This document shows positions 7,896 to 15,762 of a DNA stretch of 64,000 nt, in pieces. Source of the DNA: Bacillota bacterium (GTDB lineage Bacteria; Bacillota; Clostridia; Christensenellales; Aristaeellaceae); assembly GCA_023436585.1 (NCBI GenBank), contig JAEZIN010000009.1:41653-105652 (forward strand), written 5' to 3'. Position numbers and translations under genes: made by a program. Every line of letters starts with the position of its first letter. The stretch's first letter is position 1. The notes beneath the pieces are model-generated. The model was given only the letters and a program-made list of their open reading frames with translations. It was not told the origin of the DNA and made no database searches.

Positions 7896-9560
7896 TCAAC
7901 TGTCCGGTGTTTGGGCTTCCTTGATTTTCAGCAGCCGCTTCATTACATCATTTTCACCCCGCCCGAAAAAATCGTACAGGCGTGCGTACTCTGCATACAG
8001 CATGTCATACACCGGTGTATTGCTGTCACATGGCGTATAAATGGCAGCGCATGGCCGGCCCATGGCATGAGTCGCTTCTTTCACGGAGGAATACAACCCA
8101 GCCGCCACAGCCGCAAATATGGCGCTGCCCAATGCGCCGCCTTCCGACGCGTCCACAACCTTCACAGGCATGTGCAGCACATCCGCATAAATCTGCATGG
8201 CCAGACTGTTTCTCTGGCTAATGCCGCCGGTGGCGTAAAACTCCTCTACCGGTATACCGTGCTCCCGAAAGTTTTCCACAATCATTCTTGTGCCAAAGGC
8301 GGTGGCCTCCAACAAGGCACGATAGATTTCGGCGGAGGTGGTATGCAGCGTCAGCCCCAGGAGTAGCCCTGTCAAGTGCACATCCACAAGCGTGGACCTG
8401 TTCCCATTCCACCAGTCCAGCGCAAGCAGCCCGCTTTGACCGGGCTGAAGATTCCTGGCTTGTTCTGTCAAATAAGCGTGCAGCCCCATACCGGCCGCTC
8501 TTGCCTTTTCTCTGTCCGCCTCAGTCACACAGTGTTCCGCGGCCCAGGCAAAATGATCCCCCATACAGGATAGCCCGGCTTCATAGCCAAGATACCCGGG
8601 TACAATACCGTCCTCTACCATACCGCAAATACCGGGCACTTGCATCTCCTCATTGGACAATAGCATGTAGCAGGCGGATGTGCCCAATATGCCCAGCATT
8701 TTACCCGGGCCATCGATACCGGCGGCCGGAACGCATACATGTGCGTCGATCACCGGCACGCTGACGGCAGTCCCTGCAGGCAGGCGCAGTTTATCGGCCA
8801 TTACAGGCGTAAGAAAGCCAGCCTTGGCTCCGGATGGGAGAACAGGCGCATTCATCTTATCCTGTACAACAGTTTCGAGTCTTTTGTCCAGGGCGGCAAA
8901 ATAGCTGGAGGATGGATACCCCATTCGCATATGGTAGCATGCTTTGTACCCGGCACAGCACGCGTTGCGTGTTTGCGTGCCGGTAAGCAAAAAGGTCAGC
9001 CAGTCGGCCGCTTCTATCCAAGCATCCATCGCCCCGTAAATCTCCGGCGCTTCTTCCAGCAACTGCATCAGTTTGGGAAACGCCCATTCGGAGGATATTT
9101 TGCCGCCATAGTGATTCAGAAAGCTTTCTTCTCTGCGCTTTGCCGTTTCCGTCATACGGCTGGCCTGGTCCTGGGCGGCATGGTGCTTCCACAGCTTCAC
9201 ATAGGCATGAGGTTCATTTTCATATTGCGGCAAAAAGCAAAGAGGCGTACCATCCTTTAAAATGGGCATAACGGTACTCGCCGTAAAATCGATGCCAAGA
9301 CCTGCGACTTGTTTGGAATCAACGCCGGCCTTCTGCAAGACAGCAGGAATGGTATGTGTCAATACATCCAGATAATCCTGCGGGTGCTGCAGCGCCCAGT
9401 TGGCCGGCAGCTGCCTGCCGGTGGGAAGGCATTTATCCATGACCCCATGGGGATAATCATACATGGCCGTTGCAATTTCTTGACCGTTTGTGATATCCAC
9501 CAGTGCTGCCCGGCCGGACAGGGTGCCAAAATCTACACCAATGGCGTATTGCCTGCTCAT
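7896..9560 (-). CDS. araB: Ribulokinase (FGGY family, AraB type)
   Basis: A 554-residue sugar kinase closely matching the long Gram-positive AraB proteins. It has the N-terminal phosphate loop IGVDFGTLSGRAALVD, the blocks GGKISSEWAFPK and IEAADWLTFLL, the catalytic region VPVIDAHVCVPAAGI, and GLLALDWWNGNRSTLVD with ATGGISQRN near the C-terminus. AraB phosphorylates ribulose at O5 and accepts both D- and L-ribulose. Here it sits with FucI-type isomerase and no araA, araD or fuculose aldolase, so D-ribulose to D-ribulose-5-phosphate is the predicted reaction. It overlaps fucU by 4 bases (ATGA), implying translational coupling. Confidence 0.92.
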   Translation of the reverse strand: MSRQYAIGVDFGTLSGRAALVDITNGQEIATAMYDYPHGVMDKCLPTGRQLPANWALQHPQDYLDVLTHTIPAVLQKAGVDSKQVAGLGIDFTASTVMPILKDGTPLCFLPQYENEPHAYVKLWKHHAAQDQASRMTETAKRREESFLNHYGGKISSEWAFPKLMQLLEEAPEIYGAMDAWIEAADWLTFLLTGTQTRNACCAGYKACYHMRMGYPSSSYFAALDKRLETVVQDKMNAPVLPSGAKAGFLTPVMADKLRLPAGTAVSVPVIDAHVCVPAAGIDGPGKMLGILGTSACYMLLSNEEMQVPGICGMVEDGIVPGYLGYEAGLSCMGDHFAWAAEHCVTEADREKARAAGMGLHAYLTEQARNLQPGQSGLLALDWWNGNRSTLVDVHLTGLLLGLTLHTTSAEIYRALLEATAFGTRMIVENFREHGIPVEEFYATGGISQRNSLAMQIYADVLHMPVKVVDASEGGALGSAIFAAVAAGLYSSVKEATHAMGRPCAAIYTPCDSNTPVYDMLYAEYARLYDFFGRGENDVMKRLLKIKEAQTPDS

Positions 9561-9985
9561 ATCACGACCCCTTTTCGGAGAATCAAGTTGCCGTACAAGG
9601 CTGTTTCTCCCGTTTGAAGGATCAGGTATGCGCGGCTGCTCCGCTCATAAAAGCTTTGGCGTGCAATGGCGTCCACCTTCGCCTTTGGCTCAAACTTTTC
9701 CAGCACCTCTTTGTACTCAGACCATACGGGCGGGTCCTCCTGCAAATCGCCGGGCGTTACCTCCATTAATACAGCCTGGGCCGGCGCCAGTGCGTCCAGG
9801 GGAAACAGCGGCAATAGCGCCTGAAGCAAGTGGGTAACCCTGTGCCCGGCACAGGAGATCACCCGCCGACCCAGCGCGTACCCCGGAAAATTTCCATCCG
9901 CCAATACCAACTCATCTCCATGGCCCATTTCGCAGATCGCCTTCAAAATATCAGGCGACAGCAAAGGTGATATGCCCCTTAACAT
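9557..9985 (-). CDS. fucU: RbsD/FucU-type sugar mutarotase
   Basis: A 142-residue member of the RbsD/FucU family, which interconverts anomers of free monosaccharides. It has the N-terminal LLSPDILKAICEMGHGDELVLADGNFP block containing the catalytic His and Asp, and the C-terminal AYLILQTGETALYGNLILRKG. The ATG at 9985 has AGGAGG six bases upstream; longer readings would run into the upstream gene's spacer. It lies between fucI and araB, so it should speed conversion of the released sugar to the anomer used by the isomerase. Length and motifs are normal for FucU. Confidence 0.9.
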   Translation of the reverse strand: MLRGISPLLSPDILKAICEMGHGDELVLADGNFPGYALGRRVISCAGHRVTHLLQALLPLFPLDALAPAQAVLMEVTPGDLQEDPPVWSEYKEVLEKFEPKAKVDAIARQSFYERSSRAYLILQTGETALYGNLILRKGVVI

Positions 9986-10041
9986 ATATGCCTCCTTATA
10001 AAAGGGGATAGACGATTGTCTATCCCCATATGGAACATGAA

Positions 10042-11853
10042 TTACTTCCTGCCGTACAGCGGCCCCAGCTTTTCGCACGCCCTATAGTCCGCGCCTTCCA
10101 GATCCCTGGTGCCGAAAGCATCCCACATGCTGGGCCGATATACCAGCCCATCTTCGACGTTGTGCATGCATACGGGGATGCGCAGCATGGCGCACAGCGT
10201 GATCAGATCGGCGCCGATATGGCCGTAGCTGAATGCCCCATGATTTGCGCCCCAGCGGCGCATGACCTCGTACACGCTTGTGAAAGCGCCTTCACCGGTG
10301 AGCCTTGGCACAAACCAGGTGGTGGGCCAGGTGGGGTCAGTCCGCTTGTTCAGCTTTTCATGCACTTCCTCCGGCACGGATGCTGTCCAGCCCTCGGCGA
10401 TCTGCATCACCGGTCCCAGACCGTCAATCAGATTCAGGCGGCACATGGTAATGGGCATGCTGCCTTCACTTTTCAGCTGCGAGGAGTACCCACCGCCCCT
10501 GAAGTAGAACAGATCGCCATAGCAGAATTGCGTTGCATCCACACAGGCCTTGGCTTCCTCTGCCGTAATGTCCACCCAGGGCTTGATGGCCGGGTGGCCG
10601 TCCTTTTTGCACGCTCCGCTTGCTTCCAGCGTAACAGAGCCGGAGTTGATTAAATGAATGAATCCATCCTTGCAAAGCCCGTCCGGCTGCCAGCCTGTCA
10701 CCCTTTCGATAGCCGCCGGGCTCCAGTAGGTGCGCACATCCGCAAAGCCCTGGGCGGTGCCGGTTAGAAGCTTGCCAAAGAGCATGGATATGCCGTTGAG
10801 GTGGTCGTTTTCCGTAGCTACAATCATGGGCTCCCGGATGCCGTTCCAATCGAAGGAGGAGTTCAAAACCGCTTCCATGAAATCGCCGTTGGGGAAATGG
10901 TCTGTCCACTGCCGCTGGCCCTGGAAGCCGCCGGCGATGGCGTTGTGGCCGCAAGACTCCTCAATATAGCCGATCTCAGCCAGCTTTTCATTGCCCTGCA
11001 TCAAATCCCGGCCGATCATGGTCATCAGAATGCACTTGTTCAGCACATCCGCTTTCTTTTCTTCACTGTGGCGCACGGAATCCGGGTTTTTATCGTACCC
11101 GATGTGGATGTATTCTTTCACCCATTCTTTCGCCAGCTCAAATTCCTCATGATCGTAAATGCCTTCTTCCCAGCGGCGGACAAACTCAGACATATCGACG
11201 GATTCCATGCGCATGCCCAGGTACTTTTCCAAAAACGCCGCACTGACGATGGAGCCGGCGATGCCCATGGACATGCCACCCATGCCCAGATAGCTTTTGC
11301 CCCGCATGACAGCTACCGCAAGGCCTGCCCTGGCAAAGCGCAGCAGTTTGTCTTCCACATCCGCAGGGATGGAGGTATCCTGCGCGTCCTGCACATCCTG
11401 ACCATAGATGCCGAAGGCGGGCAGTCCCTTTTGGTTATGTCCGGCCAAAGCAGAGGCCAGATACACCGCGCCGGGCCGCTCGGTGCAGTTAAAGCCATAG
11501 ATGGCCTTGGGCAGCAGGGAATCCATATCGATGGTTTCCGCGCCATAGCACCAGCAGGGGGTTACGCTGATTGTAAGGCCTACACCGGCCTTTTGAAACT
11601 TTTCGGCACAGTCGGCCGCTTCCGCAACACCGCCGATGGTCGTATCGGCAATCACACATTCCACCGGCAGCCCGCAGGCGTGGCGCAGTTTTGTCTCGAT
11701 CAGGCGTGCCACGCTTTTGGCAATATCCATTGTCTGGCCTTCCAGACTTTCCCGAATGCCATTGCGCCGTCCATCAATGATGGGGCGGATACCCACCTTG
11801 GGCAGCCCGCCATGCAGCGTGTTATGGGGTTTCACATGAACAAAATCCGGCAT
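10042..11853 (-). CDS. fucI: L-fucose / D-arabinose isomerase
   Basis: A 603-residue FucI-family ketol isomerase (usual length ~590). Recognisable blocks are KVGIRPIIDGRRNGIRESLE at the N-terminus, VTPCWCYGAETIDMD, GKSYLGMGGMSMGIAGS, and the metal-site region with EESCGHNAIAGGFQGQRQW. The C-terminal part has FVPRLTGEGAFTS and RWGANHGAFSYGHIGADL. FucI converts L-fucose to L-fuculose and D-arabinose to D-ribulose with Mn2+. The start at 11853 has AAGGAGG seven bases away. It follows the GH116 gene by 23 bases. Pairing with an AraB-type kinase and absence of a fuculose-1-phosphate aldolase favour D-arabinose as the in vivo substrate. Confidence 0.93.
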   Translation of the reverse strand: MPDFVHVKPHNTLHGGLPKVGIRPIIDGRRNGIRESLEGQTMDIAKSVARLIETKLRHACGLPVECVIADTTIGGVAEAADCAEKFQKAGVGLTISVTPCWCYGAETIDMDSLLPKAIYGFNCTERPGAVYLASALAGHNQKGLPAFGIYGQDVQDAQDTSIPADVEDKLLRFARAGLAVAVMRGKSYLGMGGMSMGIAGSIVSAAFLEKYLGMRMESVDMSEFVRRWEEGIYDHEEFELAKEWVKEYIHIGYDKNPDSVRHSEEKKADVLNKCILMTMIGRDLMQGNEKLAEIGYIEESCGHNAIAGGFQGQRQWTDHFPNGDFMEAVLNSSFDWNGIREPMIVATENDHLNGISMLFGKLLTGTAQGFADVRTYWSPAAIERVTGWQPDGLCKDGFIHLINSGSVTLEASGACKKDGHPAIKPWVDITAEEAKACVDATQFCYGDLFYFRGGGYSSQLKSEGSMPITMCRLNLIDGLGPVMQIAEGWTASVPEEVHEKLNKRTDPTWPTTWFVPRLTGEGAFTSVYEVMRRWGANHGAFSYGHIGADLITLCAMLRIPVCMHNVEDGLVYRPSMWDAFGTRDLEGADYRACEKLGPLYGRK

Positions 11854-11876
11854 AGAAGATCCTCCTTTGTTGATTG

Positions 11877-14222
11877 TCATTGCAGTATTTGAACGGATTG
11901 TTCTTTTGTACCATCCTTCTTTACCGTCTGGTGAAGGATGCCAAAGTGACGCCCATCGCAGTAGAAGCAATGGAAGTCTTCCGCCTGATAGCGAGGCTCA
12001 AACGTGACAGTGCCGTCTGGCGCAACCTGAAATCCGCTGAGTGCTGCCAGCACGCCGTAACTGGCCAGGCTCCGCCCATAGTGGTAGCCGCACTCGATCT
12101 CACTGAACGGATTGCGGCGGATGCCGTCATACCGTTTGCGCACGGCGGCCACGATGGATAACCCTTCTTCCACCAAGCCTTCATATATTAATAGCGTCGC
12201 GACCTGGTATTCGATCCCCGTCCACACCTCATCGGAATAGACAAAGGGAAAGCGGGGCTTTTCACCCTTGGGCCAGGTGCAGAGCACCAGCCCTGGCTCG
12301 TCGTCATGGACATAGAGCCGCTGCAGACAGGCGGGGCGCTGATCACCTGTAAGGAAGTTATTGCGGTAGATCGCGCCGGCTGCCTCCTTGAGATGATCCT
12401 TGGGTAAAAGCGGGCCAAGACCGCATAAATACGCCAATGTTTGGCCGAAAAGCTGATCAGACAGGCAGCCCGACCCAAACTGATAGGGCAGCACATCCAC
12501 ATGATCGATGGCCTGCACATAGTAACCGTCCTTGAAACACACCGCGTCCAGGGCTTTGGAGGACGCCTCATACTTATCATTTAGCTTCTTTTGAGTCCCC
12601 TCATCCCTAAGTGCCTCCGCCATTTTGCCGGCAGCCCGCAGCGCCGCCAGGTACATCACCCCGGACAAGGGATTGACGCCGGTAAATTCGATATCATAAG
12701 TATTGTGCTGCAGCCCCTCCAAAAGACCGTCCCCATCCGCATCCCAAGTCTTTTCTGCGTAATCAATGCACTTCAAAACGGACGGATAGATGCTTTGCAG
12801 GTATGCTTTGTCACCGGACAAAAGATATTCCCGGTAGGCGCGGACGATGGTGCCCAGCTGTCCATCGGCAGCCGCGTGCATTTGAAAGGGCGGCATGCCG
12901 AAAAGCTTCTGGGTGCGGAAGTTCATCTTCCCGTCCTCTTCCACTTCCATCAGGAATTCGTTCAACCGAGCCGAGCGCTCCATGGCCGGAAACAGGTAGG
13001 CTGCACTTTGGGCGTAGTTCCAAACATGGGTACAGGTGCCGTGACAGCTTCCCTCCTGCTCGTGGCACCCTTCCCAGCACAAAAACGTGCCGGAATCATC
13101 CCGAAAGCAAGTGTTGCTGGTCAGCACAGCAAGGTTGCTTGCCACTGCGTCGATTACATACGGAGGCAAAGTACTGTTGTACAATGCGTCGGAGAACAGC
13201 CGGCTTTCCGCTTCCAGGCGGCCGATGTTTTCCAGCAAATATTTTCCGGCATCAAAGGCGCTTTCAAATATGGTGGCATAGTGATTTTTCATTGTTCCGC
13301 GCGGCGATTCTCCGGGAAACCAGCCCCGCAGGCGGTTAGGCACATACCAGGAGAGCACGAACAAAAAGTCCTCGCTTTCCCCTGGCTGTATCCATTTCTC
13401 CAGTCCGGCCGAACCGACGGGGTATCCTTGCGGGCCTATCGCCCCCCGCTTTTCATCATCTTCCTGCGTAGGTTCAAGGCGGCCAGCCGTGAATGCGTTC
13501 CAGAAATCTGTAATGCTGTCCCACCAGCCGCCCCGGTACCAGGTAGGCTTAAGCGGAGCATGGCCAGACGGCACAAGAATAGCGTTGTTGGCGTAAGCCA
13601 GCGCGTCCTTTGGCGCCGCACCGCCATCCATGAAGACGCCGGACAGCTGCTCCTCCCGCATTTCTTCATTCCGGCAATCCTTGCTGGGCAGATAGTTTTC
13701 GAAGCAATCATAGCCGTGGAAATTGTGAATGTTGGGCATAGAGCCCGCAATCAGCACCTTTACCGGAACACCTGCCGTGTTTTTTACGCGGTAACGGAAG
13801 GCCGCCGCAGGTATGCCGGAATCATCTTCCTTCAAAGGGATAAAAGGAACAAATGCCTCCAGGGAAACGTCAAGCGGCAGGGCGTCCTCCTGAAAATGAA
13901 TGCGGGCAAAGGGAAACTGCACCTCCATCTGAGAGGCATGGAAACGGGGTAATCCCATCACCCTTTGGGGATGATATCCTCGGCCCAAATCAAAATCCGG
14001 CACCTGCTTCGCTTCCAGCACACGGGTATCCGTCTTTTCTCCCCAGGCTGCGTGAAGCGCGAAAAAAGAATAGGGCAGCTTATTGCCTTTTGCAGGCCGG
14101 TTGAAAATTTCAAATTCTGTAAATGCTCCGCTGGCGTGCAGCGTAATGCTGCCGGCTCCCAAGCCTCCCAAGGGAAATGCGGCGTTCGGTGACAAGTTTG
14201 AAAATTGGGGAAAGCGCGCCAT
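11877..14222 (-). CDS. GH116 family glycoside hydrolase (cytoplasmic)
   Basis: A 781-residue GH116 protein. The N-terminal beta domain has AFPLGGLGAGSITLHASGAF and FEIFNRPAKGNKLP. The (alpha/alpha)6 catalytic domain has GTCTHVWNYAQSAAYLFPAM, GLLEGLQHNTYDIEFTGVNP (carboxylate region) and SDEVWTGIEYQVA near the end. GH116 members cleave beta-glucosides, beta-xylosides and glucosylceramide, and actinobacterial members act as exo-beta-D-arabinofuranosidases. With GH172 and GH183 genes in the same regulon, the last activity is the most attractive. There is no signal peptide, so it should act on imported oligosaccharides. It is the first gene of its operon; its promoter overlaps operator 1. Confidence 0.9.
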   Translation of the reverse strand: MARFPQFSNLSPNAAFPLGGLGAGSITLHASGAFTEFEIFNRPAKGNKLPYSFFALHAAWGEKTDTRVLEAKQVPDFDLGRGYHPQRVMGLPRFHASQMEVQFPFARIHFQEDALPLDVSLEAFVPFIPLKEDDSGIPAAAFRYRVKNTAGVPVKVLIAGSMPNIHNFHGYDCFENYLPSKDCRNEEMREEQLSGVFMDGGAAPKDALAYANNAILVPSGHAPLKPTWYRGGWWDSITDFWNAFTAGRLEPTQEDDEKRGAIGPQGYPVGSAGLEKWIQPGESEDFLFVLSWYVPNRLRGWFPGESPRGTMKNHYATIFESAFDAGKYLLENIGRLEAESRLFSDALYNSTLPPYVIDAVASNLAVLTSNTCFRDDSGTFLCWEGCHEQEGSCHGTCTHVWNYAQSAAYLFPAMERSARLNEFLMEVEEDGKMNFRTQKLFGMPPFQMHAAADGQLGTIVRAYREYLLSGDKAYLQSIYPSVLKCIDYAEKTWDADGDGLLEGLQHNTYDIEFTGVNPLSGVMYLAALRAAGKMAEALRDEGTQKKLNDKYEASSKALDAVCFKDGYYVQAIDHVDVLPYQFGSGCLSDQLFGQTLAYLCGLGPLLPKDHLKEAAGAIYRNNFLTGDQRPACLQRLYVHDDEPGLVLCTWPKGEKPRFPFVYSDEVWTGIEYQVATLLIYEGLVEEGLSIVAAVRKRYDGIRRNPFSEIECGYHYGRSLASYGVLAALSGFQVAPDGTVTFEPRYQAEDFHCFYCDGRHFGILHQTVKKDGTKEQSVQILQ

Positions 14223-14245
14223 CTGACTCCCTCATTTCTGACCGA

Positions 14246-14265
14246 TTATGGCATCGATGTCATTT
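14246..14265. promoter_or_regulatory. LacI-type operator 1 overlapping the GH116 promoter
   Basis: TTATGGCATCGATGTCATTT matches the perfect palindrome at 15705-15724 in 15 of 20 positions, with the CATCGATGTCA core intact. It lies between a minus-strand -35 (TTAGAC, 14269-14274) and -10 (CATAAT, 14245-14250; 18-base spacer), an arrangement suited to steric repression of the GH116-fucI-fucU-araB-gpsA operon. Confidence 0.75.
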
Positions 14266-14379
14266 CGTGTCTAATTCAATTCGCATATAATTGATTCTCT
14301 CGATATCTATTTCCCTTCCGATGCATTGCTGCTGTCTCAAATCATAAAGCACAGCCACAAAAATGTCAATAGAATATCG

Positions 14380-14408
14380 TTGCATTTTCACCAGAAGCAT
14401 GCTACAAT
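14380..14408 (+). promoter_or_regulatory. Promoter of the LacI-family regulator
   Basis: TTGCAT (14380-14385), a 17-base spacer, then TACAAT (14403-14408). Operator 2 lies about 65 bases downstream, inside the leader. Confidence 0.65.
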
Positions 14409-14472
14409 GTGCGAGAAAGTGGACTTGCGTCGTTTTTTAATAGATTCTAGCCAATCCTTGAAGCAAGAAGCG

Positions 14473-14492
14473 TTGTGGCTTCGATGTCACAC
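14473..14492. promoter_or_regulatory. LacI-type operator 2 in the regulator leader
   Basis: TTGTGGCTTCGATGTCACAC matches the 15705-15724 palindrome in 17 of 20 positions. Its place between promoter and start codon suggests autoregulation by roadblock. Confidence 0.7.
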
Positions 14493-14527
14493 AAATTCTC
14501 CAGAGAAAACCGGAAGAAGGTGCCTTT

Positions 14528-15535
14528 ATGGCAAGTATTTATGAAATCGCCCAAGAGGTCGGCGTTTCTGCCTCTACAGTTGCAAGGGCTCTTCGCGGCA
14601 CCGGCTATTGCAGCAAAGAAAACTATGACAAGATCATGGATGCCGCCAAAAAGCTCAACTATGTGCCATCCCATGCGGCCAGATCCTTAAAAAGCAAGCG
14701 TACCAACAAAATCCTCTTTTGCATTCCCGATATTTACAACCCCTTCTATTTCGGTATGATCAAAGGGGCCAGCGACGTATTTGACCAGCATGGCTATTAC
14801 TGCATTCTTTGCCATACAAGAGGCGATGCGGAGATGGAAAAGAAAATGCTGCGCAACCTGCAGGAAGGGTATGGCGACGGCATGATCTTTGTATCCTTCG
14901 ATTTCAACAAGGAAAACATCGGTGAAGTCAACGCCTGTGGCCTGCCGGTAGTTTTGACCAACAATTATCAATCCCTGCGGGGGGAAGACCATTTTGACTG
15001 CGTATATATAGACACCTTCGAAGGCGTCTACATGGCGTGTAAGCATTTTATTGACAGCGGCTTCCGCAAAATTGGCTATATCGGCGGCGACACCTCCGTG
15101 CAAACCGGCCGCGAACGTTTTGAAGGCTTTATGAAGGCCATGAACGAAGGCAACGTGCCCATCAATCAGAAGCTGTTAAAGGAAGGAGACTTCTCCCGCG
15201 AAAGCGGAGAAAGGTCCATGGAGGAACTGATTGCGGCCGGCACCGTACCCGAAGCGCTGGTAGTCGCCAACGACTTGATGGCCATTGGCGCCTTGAAAGC
15301 TTGCCGCCATCGGGGCTTGCGCATCCCCCAAGATGTGGCCATCATCGGCATGGATAACACCGATATGGCAGCCTGCACTTCACCAGAACTTTCCTCCATC
15401 AACATGAAGGAAGAGGATATCGGGCGCTACGCGGCCACGCTTTTGATGGAAAGGATCTTAAGTGCACGCCAGGAAAAGCGGACGATCCGCCTGCAGCCGG
15501 AGCTATGCCTGAGGGCCTCCAGCCGCCGACTGTAG
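14528..15535 (+). CDS. LacI-family transcriptional regulator of the D-arabinan-type locus
   Basis: A 335-residue LacI/GalR repressor. The N-terminal helix-turn-helix is MASIYEIAQEVGVSASTVARAL with hinge helix NYVPSHAARSLKS. The periplasmic-binding-protein-like effector domain (residues ~60-335) starts ILFCIPDIYNPFYFGMIKGA and includes GYIGGDTSVQTGRERFEGF and the dimer/effector region DVAIIGMDNTDMAACTSPEL. It is divergent from the GH116 operon and upstream of the DUF6259/ABC operon. Related palindromes precede all three units, so it most likely represses both operons until an arabinan-derived sugar binds. It has its own promoter at 14380-14408. Confidence 0.93.
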   Translation: MASIYEIAQEVGVSASTVARALRGTGYCSKENYDKIMDAAKKLNYVPSHAARSLKSKRTNKILFCIPDIYNPFYFGMIKGASDVFDQHGYYCILCHTRGDAEMEKKMLRNLQEGYGDGMIFVSFDFNKENIGEVNACGLPVVLTNNYQSLRGEDHFDCVYIDTFEGVYMACKHFIDSGFRKIGYIGGDTSVQTGRERFEGFMKAMNEGNVPINQKLLKEGDFSRESGERSMEELIAAGTVPEALVVANDLMAIGALKACRHRGLRIPQDVAIIGMDNTDMAACTSPELSSINMKEEDIGRYAATLLMERILSARQEKRTIRLQPELCLRASSRRL

Positions 15536-15565
15536 CGAAAACGGCAATTTCTTGTGAAAAGTGTA

Positions 15566-15594
15566 TTGACACGCCCCCTCTATCCTGTTATGAT
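15566..15594 (+). promoter_or_regulatory. Strong promoter of the DUF6259/ABC operon
   Basis: A perfect TTGACA (15566-15571), 17-base spacer and TATGAT (15589-15594). The leader of about 160 nt contains a partly symmetrical ACCGATG...CATTCGGT segment (15607-15627) and operator 3. Confidence 0.75.
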
Positions 15595-15704
15595 TTTAGT
15601 ATGAGACCGATGTTATATCATTCGGTAGTCCAAAGAATTCTTTCTGGGTTGGAAAGAGAATAATGGCTTTCTCCTGAAATAAATGGCTCCGTCTTTTATC
15701 CGCA

Positions 15705-15724
15705 TTGTGACATCGATGTCACAA
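15705..15724. promoter_or_regulatory. LacI-type operator 3, perfect 20-bp palindrome
   Basis: TTGTGACATCGATGTCACAA is a perfect inverted repeat, the best of three related sites in the window. It lies ~105 bases past the predicted start site and ends 38 bases before the start codon at 15763, so repression would be by roadblock or by looping with operators 1 and 2. Confidence 0.8.
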
Positions 15725-15762
15725 TTTGTATCATGAAAACCGCTGCAAGGGAGGAAGGAAAC

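Noticed and set aside
7896..9560. Assignment of the kinase as L-fuculokinase (FucK) because of fucI and fucU
   Set aside because: Motifs and length match long Gram-positive AraB proteins rather than FucK.
12591..13952. 453-codon plus-strand frame opposite GH116
   Set aside because: It is antisense to clear GH116 motifs and lacks a promoter or ribosome site.
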